DNA from: Syngnathus acus
Lineage: Eukaryota; Chordata; Actinopteri; Syngnathiformes; Syngnathidae
DNA: 64,000 nt
Assembly: GCF_901709675.1 (NCBI RefSeq)
Contig: NC_051107.1
Location: forward strand, 687,501-751,500
Direction of reading: 5' to 3'
The stretch's first letter is position 1, and the number at the start of each line of letters is the position of its first letter. The position numbers and the translations under genes were made by a program. Positions 31,801-45,800 of the stretch are shown piece after piece. The notes below the pieces were generated by a model that saw only the letters and a list, made by a program, of their open reading frames with translations, searched no databases and had not been told where the DNA came from.

Positions 31801-33774
31801 ATATTTGCCAGACTCAACGAGGCTTGTAAAATAATGTTATATATTAGATTCACAGCCCAAGTCAAGATGTCAAAACAGACATAAATCATTAACATTTCGG
31901 TTAGCAGCCAAACGCACTAACCGGTTGCTCAAGGGCACATCAACTTTGAGGGTAACTGAAAAAAAAACTCTCGATCAACCACTTCATATAACTTTTTTAT
32001 AGCCTCTGTTCATAGTAAAGATACAATGATTAATTGACAACTAATCGGACTGAACCAATAATTGAATCATAATTCATATTTTTTCTGCACTGCTAATTTA
32101 AAATAATGTCATGTTTTCAAAAAAAGGGAACGGAATTATTATTACTTTAGACATTACTAACAACTAATTGTATACAATTGGCTGACTAACGGAGGCTTGT
32201 AAAGAACAAGTTATGGAGCATGTCCCACTAGATCCAACGACCAAGTCCTAGCGACAAAATACAGAGACATAATTGGGTGGGCTCCAAAAACCCGTTTCAA
32301 TTCATGGAACGTTTTCCACTCGATCCAACGACCAAGTCCTAGCGGAAAAATACAGAGACATAACTGGGTGGCCTCCCACCACCAACCTTTTGGTTAGGAG
32401 CCAAAATGCTAACCAAGTGGGCCTGAGAGTAATGGAGCTGAGTTTAGGGTGTCACTGTGAGATCCATTAAGCATGCCAATTCATGCTAAATTCAGGGGAT
32501 TGATCTGAGTGCTGTGCATAAGATTACCAGTTGGTAAATTAATTGCCTTCTCTTCTGCAACCATATCAATTTGTAGAGATTCAATTTACAGACGGATCAG
32601 AATTGTGAACCAAAAGCAAAGTATTGCATTCAGAGAGGATAAACGTCCCCGGGTGGGCTCGAACCACCAACCTTTCGGTTAACAGCCAAATGCGCTAACC
32701 GGTTGCGCCACAGAGACTTGCCATGTTGAGTTTGATCCAGCTTTTAAAGGATAGTTGTCTGGCAATATCCAATGGCAAAACGCATGATATTCAACTCGTA
32801 TAAATTTTCTGATTCACAGACGCTTGTAAAGAGCAATGCACAGTTACCTGCTCATTGGATCCAAAGCCAAAGTTCTGATGTCAAAACAGAGAGATGTTAC
32901 AGGATGGGCAATAACCACCAACCTTTTGATTAAGAGCCAAACATACAAATCAAGTGGACCTCAGAGCGTTGAATCTGAATTTTGGGTGTTACTCTAAAAT
33001 TGGTTAAGGAGGCCAACTCACACTCAACATCCAAACCCCTGCAGGCACAGGACTGTCTCAGAAAATTAGAATATTGTGATAAAGTTCTTTATTTTCTGTA
33101 ATGCAATATAAAAACAAAAATGTCATACATTCTGGATTCATTACAAATCAACTGAAATGAATGTGATTAGTTGAATACCCTACTAGTATACTTTTTCATG
33201 ATATTCTAATATCTTGAGAAAGGATATTTGAGTTTTCTTAAGCTGTATGCCATAATCAGCAACATTAAAATAATAAAAGGCTTGCAATATTTCAGTTCGG
33301 TTGTAATGAAACCAGAATGTATGACATTCTGTTTTTTTAATAGCATTACAGAAAATAAAGAACTTTATCACAATATTGTAATTTTCTGAGACAGTCCTGT
33401 ATAGCCATTTGTTTTGTTCCGATTCACAGCCAGAGTTGACTCTTGGACTACATGATCCAAAGATCAATCGCTGCCATTAGTAAACATAAGCATCCCTGGG
33501 TGGGCTTGAACCACCAACCTTTCAGTTAACAGCCAGTTGGGTAGTTTTTGGAGCCCACCCAGTTATATCTCTGAGTTTTTTCGCTTCGGACTTGGTCGTT
33601 GGATCTAGTGGGACCTGCTCCATAACTTGTTCATTACAAGCCGCAGTTTGACATCCATCCATCCATCCATCCATCCATCCATCCATCCATCCATCCATCC
33701 ATCCATCCATCCATCCATCCATCCATCCATCCATCCATCCATCCATCCATCCATCCATCCATCCAGCCATCCAT

Positions 33775-33805
<31 letters not shown>

Positions 33806-36800
33806 TCCATCCAGCTATCCATTTCTATACCGCTTGTCCCCACGGGGGTTGCGGAGGTGCTGGAGCCTTTCCCAGCAGTCATCAGGCAGTAACCGCTCGA
33901 CATTGACAGACCACTAATCTTGGTGAGTTAAAGCACATACCTAGAGCATGTCTCTGTGGTGCAGCTGGTTAGCGCATTTGATTGTTAACTGAAAGGTTGG
34001 TGGTCCAAACCCACCCAGGGATGCTTCTGTTTACTGATGGCAGAGATTGATCTTTGGGTTATGGAGTCCAAGAGTCAACTCTGCCTGAATCTATCGTATT
34101 TATCTTTGAATCTAATGAACAAGGCCCCCATGAAGAAGGCTTCTCAAACCTCTATAATTTAGTCAATTATATGCAAAAAGTAGGCGGCTCGGTGGGGCAC
34201 TGGGTAGCACGTCCGCCTCACAGTTAGGAGGGTGCGGGTTCGATTCCACCTCCGGCCCTCCCTGTGTGGGGTTTGCATGTTCTCCCCGGGCCCGCGTGGG
34301 TTTTCTCTGGGCACTCCGGTTTCTTCCCACATCCCAAAAACATGCTTGGTAGGCCGATTAAGCACTCCAAATTGTCCCTAGGTGTGAGTGCGAGTGCATA
34401 TGGTTGTTTGTCTCTGTGTGCCCTGCGATTGGCTGGCAACCGGTTCAGGGTGTCCCCCGCCTACTGCCCGATGATGGCTGGGATAGGCTCCAGCACACCC
34501 GCGACCCCCGTGGGGACTAAGCGGTACAGAAAATGGATAGATGGATGGATATGCAAAAAGTTTCATCTTTTCTGTTTGACCCCTGGCACAGTCACTCCAA
34601 GTCTTTAAAAAAGGAATCAAACTCTCAGCAGGGTAACTCTGTGGTCCAACCAGATTTGACTGTTAAGTCAAAGGTTGGTGGGTCAACCCCACACAGGAAC
34701 GCTAATGTTTACTGATGGCAGTGATTGATCTTTGGATAATGAGTCAGCTCTGCCTTTGAATTGGAACAAAACAGCTTTACTTGCTGGAGAGCAGGGGACA
34801 GCACGTTTGGATGGTCATCAAATGGTTGCGACTGCAGTCCACCCAGTGATGTCTCTGTGTTTTGACCACAGGACTTTATCTTTAAATCTAATGAAAGAGG
34901 CCTCCTTGAAGAAGACTTCTCAGACCTCTATAATTTAGTCAATTATATGCAAAACGTTTCATCTCATTTTGAAAAGCACTCGTTTGAACAGTGGAACTAG
35001 TCTTGAAAAACTGAACAATACTTCTCAGTCTCTGTGGCGCAATCCGTTAGCGCATTTGGCTGTAAACTGAAAGGTTGGTGGTTTGAGCACATCCAGGCAT
35101 GCCTGCCTTTTGTGTTGGGAAGACTTATCTTTGAATCTGGGTCACAGAGTCAACTATCCCTGTGGATGGAAACTATTGTTGAGTTGAATATCATTTGGTA
35201 TGCAATTGGATATTGCCAAATAACTATCCTTTAAAAGCCGAATCAAACTCAGAATAGCAAGTCTCTGTGGCGCAACCGGTTAGTGCACACTCGAAAATTC
35301 GGCAATGATGGAAATTGAGCGCGGAGTGCGCCGGGTCCGTACTACTTAGTACGTACACGCACTTGTGAGTGTGCACCGAGCTTTTTGACAGCTTCCGGGA
35401 GTAAATGCGCGGGCGGGCGCTTCCCCATCTATTGGGGAAACATAGTGATTGCAGGGAAAATTACCAAAAAAAAGTTTAGTAATACAATTTATTCAGGTTT
35501 GGCAGGCCGGATTAAACGGCCCCGTGGGCTGGATGTGGCCTGCGGGCGTAGTTTGCCCATAGCTGCACTAACCTCAGTTTACAGCCAAACGCGCTAACCG
35601 ATTGTACCACAGAGACTAAGCAGTGTCGTTCAGCTTTGCAAGACTAGTGACACTGTCCAAATGAGTGCTTTGCTAAATGAGATTCAACTCTTTGCATATA
35701 ATTGACTAAATAACGGAGGCCTGTGAAGCATTCTTCATCGAAGCCTTGTTCAGACATCACTGGGTGGACTGCAGTCACAACCATTTGATGAACAACCAAA
35801 CACACTGACTCCTGCTCTCCAGCAAGTATAGCTATTTATTTTGTTCCGATTCACAGGCAGAGCTGGTTCTTGGACTCCCTGATCCAAAGATCTATCATTG
35901 TCATCAATAATTATCAGCATCCCTGGGTGGGCTTGAACCACCAACCTTTCAGTTAACAGCCGAATGCGCTAACCAATTGCGCCACAGAGACATACTGTCA
36001 GGTGTTTTAATCTGATTTAAAGGCTTGTGATGTAATATTGTTTAATAGGAACAAAAGCAACATGATTCAACTCATGGCAGAAATTGTCTGTAAATGAATT
36101 GCCTAAGAGAGATGAATTGAGAACCAGTGGGTAAATTAATTGCCTTCTCTTCAGCAACCATATCGATTTGTATAGGTTCCATCTACAGTCAGATCTGAGT
36201 TGTGAACCAAAAACAAAATTTTGCATCAGAGGACAAATGTCCCTGGGTGGGCTCAAACACCAACCTTTCGGTTATCAGCCGAACGCGCTAACCTGTTGCG
36301 CTATAGAGACTTGCGACATTGAGATTGATCCAACTTTTAAAGGATAGTGATCTGGCAGTATCCAATGGCAAACCGCATCATATTCAACTCATAAATTTTC
36401 CGACTCACAGAATCTTGTGAAGAACAATGTACTAACCTGCTCATTAGATCCAAAGCCAAAGTTCCGATTTCAAAACAGAGAGATGTTACAGGATGGGCAA
36501 CAACCACCAACCTTTCGATTAAGAGCCAAACATGCAAACCAAGTGGGCCTCAGAGCGATGAATCTGAATTTTGGGTGTTACTCTAAAATTGGCCAATTCA
36601 CGCTCAACGTCCAAATGTGCTGACCCCTGCTCTCCAGCAAGGATAGCCATTTGTTTTGTTCCGATTCACATGCAGTTGACTCTTGGAGTCCATGATCCAA
36701 AGATCAATTGTTAGGGTTGACAGATTATTTTGATTGTATGATTGTGTTGAAATGTAGACTATAATGATTAACCAAACTTGTCCTGTTCTCACAACGTAGT

Positions 36801-39800
36801 AAAACAAAGTGCTAAGTTCCCCTGCACTGGTTGACCAGCTGCAGAGGAAGCAATCAAAGTTGTTCTGTTTCCCCCAACATCGTAAAACACCCCCTGCTCT
36901 GATTTGACCAGAGGCTCACCAAACCTGTCCATGCTTACCCCCACCCTGCTTTCTCTCAACAAATACTCTCTTGCAAGAGACCAAAGGTAGACTCCGTTCG
37001 AACACCTCTATGCTACAGTGACGAACGTTTCCTCCACTTGCAAGTGCTAAAAAGCCAAGCTGTTGCCAGCGTGGTTCTTGCAACTAAGTTAGATTGAGCA
37101 CCACTCAAACAACAATGACGGCCGTCAGTAATTACAAGCGTCCCTGGGTGGGCTTGAACCACCAACCTTTCAGTTAACAGCCGAACGCGCTTACCAATTG
37201 CGCCACAGAGACATGAGGTTAAGTGTTTTAATCTGATTTAAATGCTTGTGACGTAATATTGTCGGGAACAAGGAACGTGATTCAACTCATGGCAGAAATT
37301 GTCTGATTGTTCTGTACAGTGGCCTATAAAGAACAATGCATAGGGACTTGCTCATTCCATCCGAAGCCAAAGTTCTGACATTAAAACAGAGACGTCACTT
37401 GGTGGGCCGCAACCACCAACCTTTTGACAAAGAGACAAACGTACTAAACAAGTGGACTTCAGCGTCATGGAGGACGATTTAGACTGTCACTATAAGATTT
37501 GTATAGAAGGCCACTTGTTGTTAAACCAATTAGCTTGAGATCAATGCCTTGCATTTGGGAAGTAAAAGATGCTCATCATCAACCACATCTATTTATATAG
37601 TTTCATTCACAATGAAACCTGTGACTTTGATCAAAACAAAAATCAGTGCCATAGACAACTTCAATGCCTCTGGGTGGTCCCTAACCACCAACCTTTCAGT
37701 TAACAGCCGAATACGCTAACCAACTGCGCCACAGAGACATCCTGCAGGAGTCTGATTTACGTAACTCTTAAAGATTAGTGATCCGTCAATGTCCGCTTAG
37801 GGTTAGGTTTAGACATTACTAACAACTAATTGTATACAATTGGCTGACTAACTGAGGCTTGTAAAGAACAAGTTATGGAGCATGTCCCACTAGATCCAAC
37901 GACCAAGTCCCCGCGACAAAATACAGAGACATAATTGGGTGGGCTCCAAAAACCCGTTTCAATTCATGGAACGTTTTCCACTCGATCCAACGACCAAGTC
38001 CTAGCGGAAAAATACAGAGACATAACTGGGTGGGCTCCCACCACCAACCTTTTGGTTAGGAGCCAAAATGCTAACCAAGTGGGCCTGAGAGTAATGGAGC
38101 TGAGTTTAGGGTGTCACTGTGAGATCCATTAAGCAGGCCAATTCATGCTAAATTCAGGGGATTGATCTGAGTGCTGTGCATAAGATTACCAGTTGGTAAA
38201 TGAACCGCGTTCTCTTCTGCAACCATATCAATTTGTAGAGATTCAATTTACAGACGGATCAGAATTGTGAACCAAATGCAAAGTATTGCATTCAGAGAGG
38301 ATAAACGTCCCCGGGTGGGCTCGAACCACCAACCTTTCGGTTAACAGCCGAATGCGCTAACCGGTTGCGCCACAGAGACTTGCCATGTTGAGTTTGATCT
38401 AGCTTTTAAAGGATAGTGGTCTGGCAATATCCAATGGCAAAACGCATGATATTCAGCTCGTATAAATTTTCAGATTTACAGACGCTTGTAAAGAGCAATG
38501 CACAGTTACCTGCTCATTGGATCCAAAGCCAAAGTTCTGATGTCAAAACAGAGAGATGTTACAGGATGGGCAATAACCACCAACCTTTTGATTAAGAGCC
38601 AAACATACAAATCAAGTGGACCTCAGAGCGTTGAATCTGAATTTTGGGTGTTACTCTAAAATTGGTTAAGGAGGCCAACTCACACTCAACATCCAAACCC
38701 CTGCAGGCACAGGACTGTCTCAGAAAATTAGAATATTGTGATAAAGTTCTTTATTTTCTGTAATGCAATATAAAAACAAAAATGTCATACATTCTGGATT
38801 CATTACAAATCAACTGAAATGAATGTGATTAGTTGAATACCCTACTAGTATACTTTTTCATGATATTCTAATATCTTGAGATAGGATATTTGAGTTTTCT
38901 TAAGCTGTATGCCATAATCAGCAACATTAAAATAATAAAAGGCTTGCAATATTTCAGTTCGGTTGTCATGAAACCAGAATGTATGACATTCTGTTTTTTT
39001 AATAGCATTACAGAAAATAAAGAACTTTATCACAATATTGTAATTTTCTGAGACAGTCCTGTATAGCCATTTGTTTTGTTCCGATTCACAGCCAGAGTTG
39101 ACTCTTGGACTACATGATCCAAAGATCAATCGCTGCCATTAGTAAACATAAGCATCCCTGGGTGGGCTTGAACCACCAACCTTTCAGTTAACAGCCAGTT
39201 GGGTAGTTTTTGGAGCCCACCCAGTTATATCTCTGAGTTTTTTCGCTTCGGACTTGGTCGTTGGATCTAGTGGGACCTGCTCCATAACTTGTTCATTACA
39301 AGCCACAGTTTGACATCCATCCATCCATCCATCCATCCATCCATCCATCCATCCATCCATCCATCCATCCATCCATCCATCCATCCATCCATCCAGCCAT
39401 CCAGCCATCCAGCCATCCAGCCATCCATCCAGCTATCCATTTCTATACCGCTTGTCCCCACGAGGGTTGCGGAGGTGCTGGAGCCTTTCCCAGCAGTCAT
39501 CAGGCAGTAACCGCTCGACATTGACAGAACAACTAATCTTCAAGAGTATAAGCAGATTCTTGTAGCATGTCTCTGTGGCACAATTGGTTAGTGCATTTGG
39601 CTGTTAACTGAAAGGTTGGTGGTTCAAGCCCACCCAGGGATGCTTATGTTTACTAATGGCAGCGATTGATCTTTGTATCATGTAGTCCAAGAGTCAACTC
39701 TGGCTGTGAATCGGAACAAAACAAATGGCTATACAGGACTGTCTCAGAAAATTACAATATTGTGATTAAGTTCTTTATTTTCTGTAATGCTATTAAAAAA

Positions 39801-42800
39801 ACAGAATGTCATACATTCTGGTTTCATTACAACCGAACTGAAATATTGCAAGCCTTTTATTATTTTAATGTTGCTGATTATGGCATACAGCTTAAGAAAA
39901 CTCAAATATCCTATCTCAAGATATTAGAATATCATGAAAAAGTATACTAGTAGGGTATTCAACTAATCACATTCATTTCAGTTGATTTGTAATGAATCCA
40001 GAATGTATGACATTTTTGTTTTTATATTGCATTACAGAAAATAAAGAACTTTATCACAATATTCAAATTTTCTGAGACAGTCCTGTACCTGCAGGGGTTT
40101 GGATGTTGAGTGTGAGTTGGCCTCCTTAACCAATTTTAGGGTAACACCCAAAATTCAGATTCAACGCTCTGAGGTCCACTTGATTTGTATGTTTGGCTCT
40201 TAATCAAAAGGTTGGTGGTTATCGCCCATCCTGTAACATCTCTCTGTTTTGACATCAGAACTTTGGCTTTGGATCCAATGAGCAGGTAACTGTGCATTGC
40301 TCTTTACAAGCGTCTGTAAATCAGAAAATTTATACGAGTTGAATATCATGCGTTTTGCCATTGGATATTGCCAGACCACTATCCTTTAAAAGCTAGATCA
40401 AACCCAACATGGCAAGTCTCTGTGGCGCAACCGGTTAGCGCATTCGGCTGTTAACCGAAAGGTTGGTGGTTCGAACCCACCCGGGGACGTTTATCCTCTC
40501 TGAATGCAATACTTTGCATTTGGTTTACAATTCTGATCCGTCTGTAAATTGAATCTCTACAAATTGATATGGTTGCAGAAGAGAAGGCAGTTCATTTACC
40601 AACTGGTAATCTTATGCACAGCACTCAGATCAATCCCCTGAATTTAGCATGAATTGGCATGCTTAATGGATCTCACAGTGACACCCTAAACTCAGCTCCA
40701 TTACTCTCAGGCCCACTTGGTTAGCATTTTGGCTCCTAACCAAAAGGTTGGTGGTGGGAGCCCACCCAGTTATGTCTCTGTATTTTTCCGCTAGGACTTG
40801 GTCGTTGGATCGAGTGGAAAATGTTCCATGAATTGAAATGGGTTTTTGGAGCCCACCCAATTATGTCTCTGTATTTTGTCGCGGGGACTTGGTCGTTGGA
40901 TCTAGTGGGACATGCTCCATAACTTGTTCTTTACAAGCCTCAGTTAGTCAGCCAATTGTATACAATTAGTTGTTAGTAATGTCTAAACCTAACCCTAAGC
41001 GTTGACATTGACGGATCACTAATCTTTAAGAGTTACGTAAATCAGACTCCTGCAGGATGTCTCTGTGGCGCAGTTGGTTAGCGTATTCGGCTGTTAACTG
41101 AAAGGTTGGTGGTTAGGGACCACCCAGAGGCATTGAAGTTGTCTATGGCACTGATTTTTGTTTTGATCAAAGTCACAGGTTTCATTGTGAATGAAACTAT
41201 ATAAATAGATGTGGTTGATGATGAGCATCTTTTACTTCCCAAATGCAAGGCATTGATCTCAAGCTAATTGGTTTAACAACAAGTGGCCTTCTATACAAAT
41301 CTTATAGTGACAGTCTAAATCGTCCTCCATGACGCTGAAGTCCACTTGTTTAGTACGTTTGTCTCTTTGTCAAAAGGTTGGTGGTTGCGGCCCACCAAGT
41401 GACGTCTCTGTTTTAATGTCAGAACTTTGGCTTCGGATGGACAGTAAAGAACAGGACGCTACGCAGAAAAGGAATGAGCAAGTCCCTATGCATTGTTCTT
41501 TATAGGCCACTGTAAAGAACAATCAGACAATTTCTGCCATGAGTTGAATCACGTTCCTTTTGTTCCCGACAATATTACGTCACAAGTATTTAAATCAGAT
41601 TAAAACACCTAACCTCATGTCTCTGTGGCGCAATTGGTAAGCGCGTTCGGCTGTTAACTGAAAGGTTGGTGGTTCAAGCCCACCCAGGGACGCTTGTAAT
41701 TACTGATGGCAGTCATTGTTGTTTGAGTGGTGCTCAATCTAACTTAGTTGCAAGGACGACAGCTTGACTTTTTAGCACTTGCAAGTGGAGGAAACGTTCG
41801 TCACTGTCGCATACAGAGATGTTTGAACGCAGTCTGCCTTTGGTCTCTTGCAAGAGAGTATTTGTTGAGAGAAAGCAGGGTGGGGGTAAGCATGGACAGG
41901 TTTGGTGAACCTGGTGACCGGCCTCTGGTCAAATCAGACCGGGGGTGTTTTACGATGTTGGGGGAAACAGAACAACTTTGATTGCTTCCTCTGCAGCTGG
42001 TCAACTAGTGCAGGGGAACTTAGCACTTTGTTTTACTACGTTGTGAGAACAGGACAAGTTTGGTTAATCATTATAGTCTACATTTCAACACAATCATACA
42101 ATCAAAATAATCTGTCAACCCTAACAATTGATCTTTGGATCATGGACTCCAAGAGTCAACTGCATGTGAATCGGAACAAAACAAATGGCTACCCTTGCTG
42201 GAGAGCAGGGGTCAGCACATTTGGACGTTGAGCGTGAATTGGCCTTCTTAACCAATTTTAGAGTAACACCCAAAATTCAGATTCATCGCTCTGAGGCCCA
42301 CTTGGTTTGCATGTTTGGCTCTTAATCGAAAGGTTGGTGGTTGTTGCCCATCCTGTAACATCTCTCTGTTTTGAAATCGGAACTTTGGCTTTGGATCTAA
42401 TGAGCAGGTTAGTACATTGTTCTTCACAAGATTCTGTGAGTCAGAAAATTTATATGAGTTGAATATGATGCGGTTTGCCATTGGATACTGCCAGATCACT
42501 ATCCTTTAAAAGCTCGATCAATCTCAATGTCGCAAGTCTCTGTGGCGCAACAGGTTAGCGCGTTCGGCTGATAACCGAAAGGTTGGTGTTTGAGCCCACC
42601 CAGGGACATTTGTCCTCTGATGCAAAATTTTGTTTTTGGTTCACAACTCAGATCTGACTGTAGATGGAACCTATACAAATCGATATGGTTGCTGAAGAGA
42701 AGGCAATTAATTTACCCACTGGTTCTCAATTCATCTCTCTTAGGCAATTCATTTACAGACAATTTCTGCCATGAGTTGAATCATGTTGCTTTTGTTCCTA

Positions 42801-45800
42801 TTAAACAATATTACATCACAAGCCTTTAAATCAGATTAAAACACCTGACAGTATGTCTCTGTGGCGCAATTGGTTAGCGCATTCGGCTGATAACTGAAAG
42901 GTTGGTGGTTCAATCCCACCCAGGGATGCTGATGATTATTGATGACAATGATAGATCTTTGGATCAGGGAGTCCAAGAACCAGCTCTGCCTGTGAATCGG
43001 AACAAAATAAATAGCTATACTTGCTGGAGAGCAGGAGTCGGTGTGTTTGGTTGTTCATCAAATGGTTGTGACGGCAGTCCACCCAGTGATGTCTGAACAA
43101 GGCTTCGATGAAGAATGCTTCACAGGCCTCCATTATTTAGTCAATTATATGCAAAGAGTTGAATCTCATTTAGCAAAGCACTCATTTGGACAGTGTCACG
43201 AGTCTTGCAAAGCTGAACGACACTGCTTAGTCTCTGTGGTACAATCGGTTAGCGCGTTTGGCTGTAAACTGAGGTTAGTGCAGCTATGGGCAAACTACGC
43301 CCGCAGGCCACATCCAGCCCACGGGGCCGTTTAATCCGGCCCGCCAAACCTGAATAAATTGTATTACTAAACTTTTTTTTGGTAATTTTCCCTGCAATCA
43401 CTATGTTTCCCCAATAGATGGGGAAGCGCCCGCCCGCGCATTTACACCCGGAAGCTGTGTCAAAAAGCTTGGTGCACACTCACAAGTGCGTGTACGTACT
43501 AAGTAGTACTGACCCGGCGCACTCCGCGCTCAATTTCATTCCAAAGCTCTGGAGCCCGGATAGAAAATGCTCTAGACCCTGCAGACACTTTCTTGGCCCT
43601 CGGTGTCGCTAAAAGGGTAGCGTTTTGCGAACGAAGGTTACGAGACGGAACATAAGGAACAACTAGGTCGACGAGATACGAAGGCGCTAAGCCATGCAGT
43701 GATTTATAGGTTAATAGAAGAACCTTGAAGTCACATCTTAAATGGACCGGGAGCCAATGTAAGTTGGCTAATATTGGGGTAATGTGATCAAATTTTCTTG
43801 TCCGTGAGAGCAGCCTTGCAGCAGCATTTTGTACTAACTGTAGACTTTTGATGCGGGACTTAGGAAGACCAGAGAATAGTACATTACAGTAGTCCAGGCG
43901 CGACGTGACGAACGCATGTATAATAGTTTCCGCATCACCGGTCGAGAGGATCGGACGAATCTTTGCAATATTACGAAGGTGAAAGAACGCAATTCTGGTT
44001 ATATTCTTAATGTGCTTTTGAAAGGAGAGAGTTTGGTCAAACATTACCCCGAGATTAGTTACAGTATCGCTCTGAGTGATAGTACGGTTATCTATAGTTA
44101 TAGCGGTTTCCTTGAACAAGTGTTGAAAACGAGTTGGACCAATTATCAACATCTCAGTTTTATCTGGGTTAAGACGAAGGAAGTTGAGAGACATCCATTG
44201 CTTGATCTCCGCAAGGCATGCCTCAAGATTACAACAATCCCGCGGATCTGTCATCGATAACGGCATATATAATTGGGTGTCATCCGCGTAGCATTGAAAA
44301 CTAATATTATATTTACGTATTATGTCCCCAAGCGGGATCATATAAATATTAAATAAAATTGGTCCGAGAACCGATCCCTGTGGGACACCACACGTAACAT
44401 TATAGAGCTCAGAGGACGCATTGCCATGGACCACTCGGTGCGTCCTATTTGATAGATAGGAATGGAACCAGCCTAGTGCTGACCCTGAAATACCAACACA
44501 ACTTTTAAGACGCCCTAATAAAATATCAAAGTCTACAGTGTCGAAGGCAGCACTAAGATCGAGTAGTAACAGTACAGATGAAGTGTTTGAATCCATAGCT
44601 ATGAGGAGATCGTTAGTCACTTTAGCAAGTGCTGTCTCAGTGGAATGATTAGCTCTAAAACCAGACTGAAAAGAGTCATATCGATTATTGGCGACCATGT
44701 AATCAATAAGCTGCTGTGCTACTACTTTTTCAAGAAGTTTTGCTATAAATGGGAGGTTTGAAACTGGCCTATAATTACTGAGACAGTCCGGGTCAAGATT
44801 TGGTCGCTTAAGCAACGGTTTAATGATAGCGGTTTTAAAGGCTGTTGGCACTATCCCAGAGGAGACAGACAGCTTGATTATATTTAAGACAGACGGTCCT
44901 AAAATATGAAATAATTCTTTAAGTAGTTTGGCTGGAAGAGGGTCGAGCAAACATGTTGTTTGTTTAGCCGCACTAACCATTTGTGTAAGCCTTTCAAGGG
45001 ACACACTATTAAAAGTTGAGAGGGTTGTTGCATGATCATCAGCGTTGGTAAACGGCGGGCTCGACCGCGCGATTGGAATGGTATTCTTGATCTCGTCCCT
45101 AATGGACTCAATCTTTTGAGCAAAAAATTTAATGAACTCGTCAGCTGAGTGGAAGGAATTATTGGGTACTATCTGGTTGGACCACAGAGTTACCCTGCTG
45201 AGAGTTTGATTCATTTTTTAAAGACTTGTAATCTGACAATGGCCAATTGGAGTGACTGTGCCAGGGGTCAAACAGAAAAGATGAAACTTTTTGCATATCC
45301 ATCCATCCATTTTCTGTACCGCTTAGTCCCCACGGGGGTCGCGGGCGTGCTGGAGCCTATCCCAGCCGTCATCGGGCAGTCGGCGGGGGACACCTTGAAC
45401 CGGTTGCCAGCCAATCGCAGGGCACACAGAGACAAACAACGATACGCACTCGCACCTAGGGACAATTTGGAATGCTCAATCGGCCTACCAAGCATGTTTT
45501 TGGGATGTGGGAGGAAACCGGAGTGCCCGGAGAAAACCCACGCGGGCCCGGGGAGAACATGCAAACCCCACACAGGGAGGGCCGGAGGTTGAATCGAACC
45601 CGCACCCTCCTAACTGTGAGGCGGACGTGCTACCCAGTGCGCCGCCGAGCCGCCTGCTTTTCGCATATAATTGACTAAATTATAGAGGTTTGAGAAGCCT
45701 TCTTCATGGGGGGCCTTGTTCATTAGATTCAAAGATAAATACGATAGATTCAGGCAGAGTTGACTCTTGGACTCCATAACCCAAAGATCAATCTCTGCCA

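Larger units (their letters stand above)
32147..33900. repeat. tRNA-array unit C, copy 1
   Basis: Starts AGACATTACTAACAACTAAT and includes two diverged tRNA-like pieces, one near-perfect tRNA-Asn (32644-32717), a MITE and a CATC microsatellite. It is almost identical to 37808-39532 (same orientation) and inverse to about 39599-41000. Confidence 0.8.
35571..39196. repeat. Left arm of a large palindrome
   Basis: Reverse complement of 39599-43275. Paired landmarks share one centre near 39397: tRNA 38306-38379/40416-40489, tRNA 37665-37738/41059-41132, and MITE 38709-39063/39733-40087. Small indels shift the centre to about 39420 in the outer part. Confidence 0.85.
37808..39532. repeat. tRNA-array unit C, copy 2
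   Basis: Direct, near-identical copy of 32147-33900, including the MITE, the 3'-half tRNA and the CATC tract. Its inner end forms the palindrome spacer. Confidence 0.8.
39599..43275. repeat. Right arm of the large palindrome
   Basis: Reverse complement of 35571-39196. It holds unit C in inverse orientation and unit A copy 3. A 30-odd-bp insertion near 41438-41470 is absent from the other arm. Confidence 0.85.

Noticed and set aside
33522-33917. Open frames reading repeated Trp-Met-Asp-Gly or Ile-His-Pro-Ser
   Set aside because: They are translations of the CATC microsatellite in both directions.
38845-39129. 94-codon frame present in several near-identical copies
   Set aside because: It is the MITE plus array flank read through; repetition comes from segment duplication, and the sequence has no protein-like composition.
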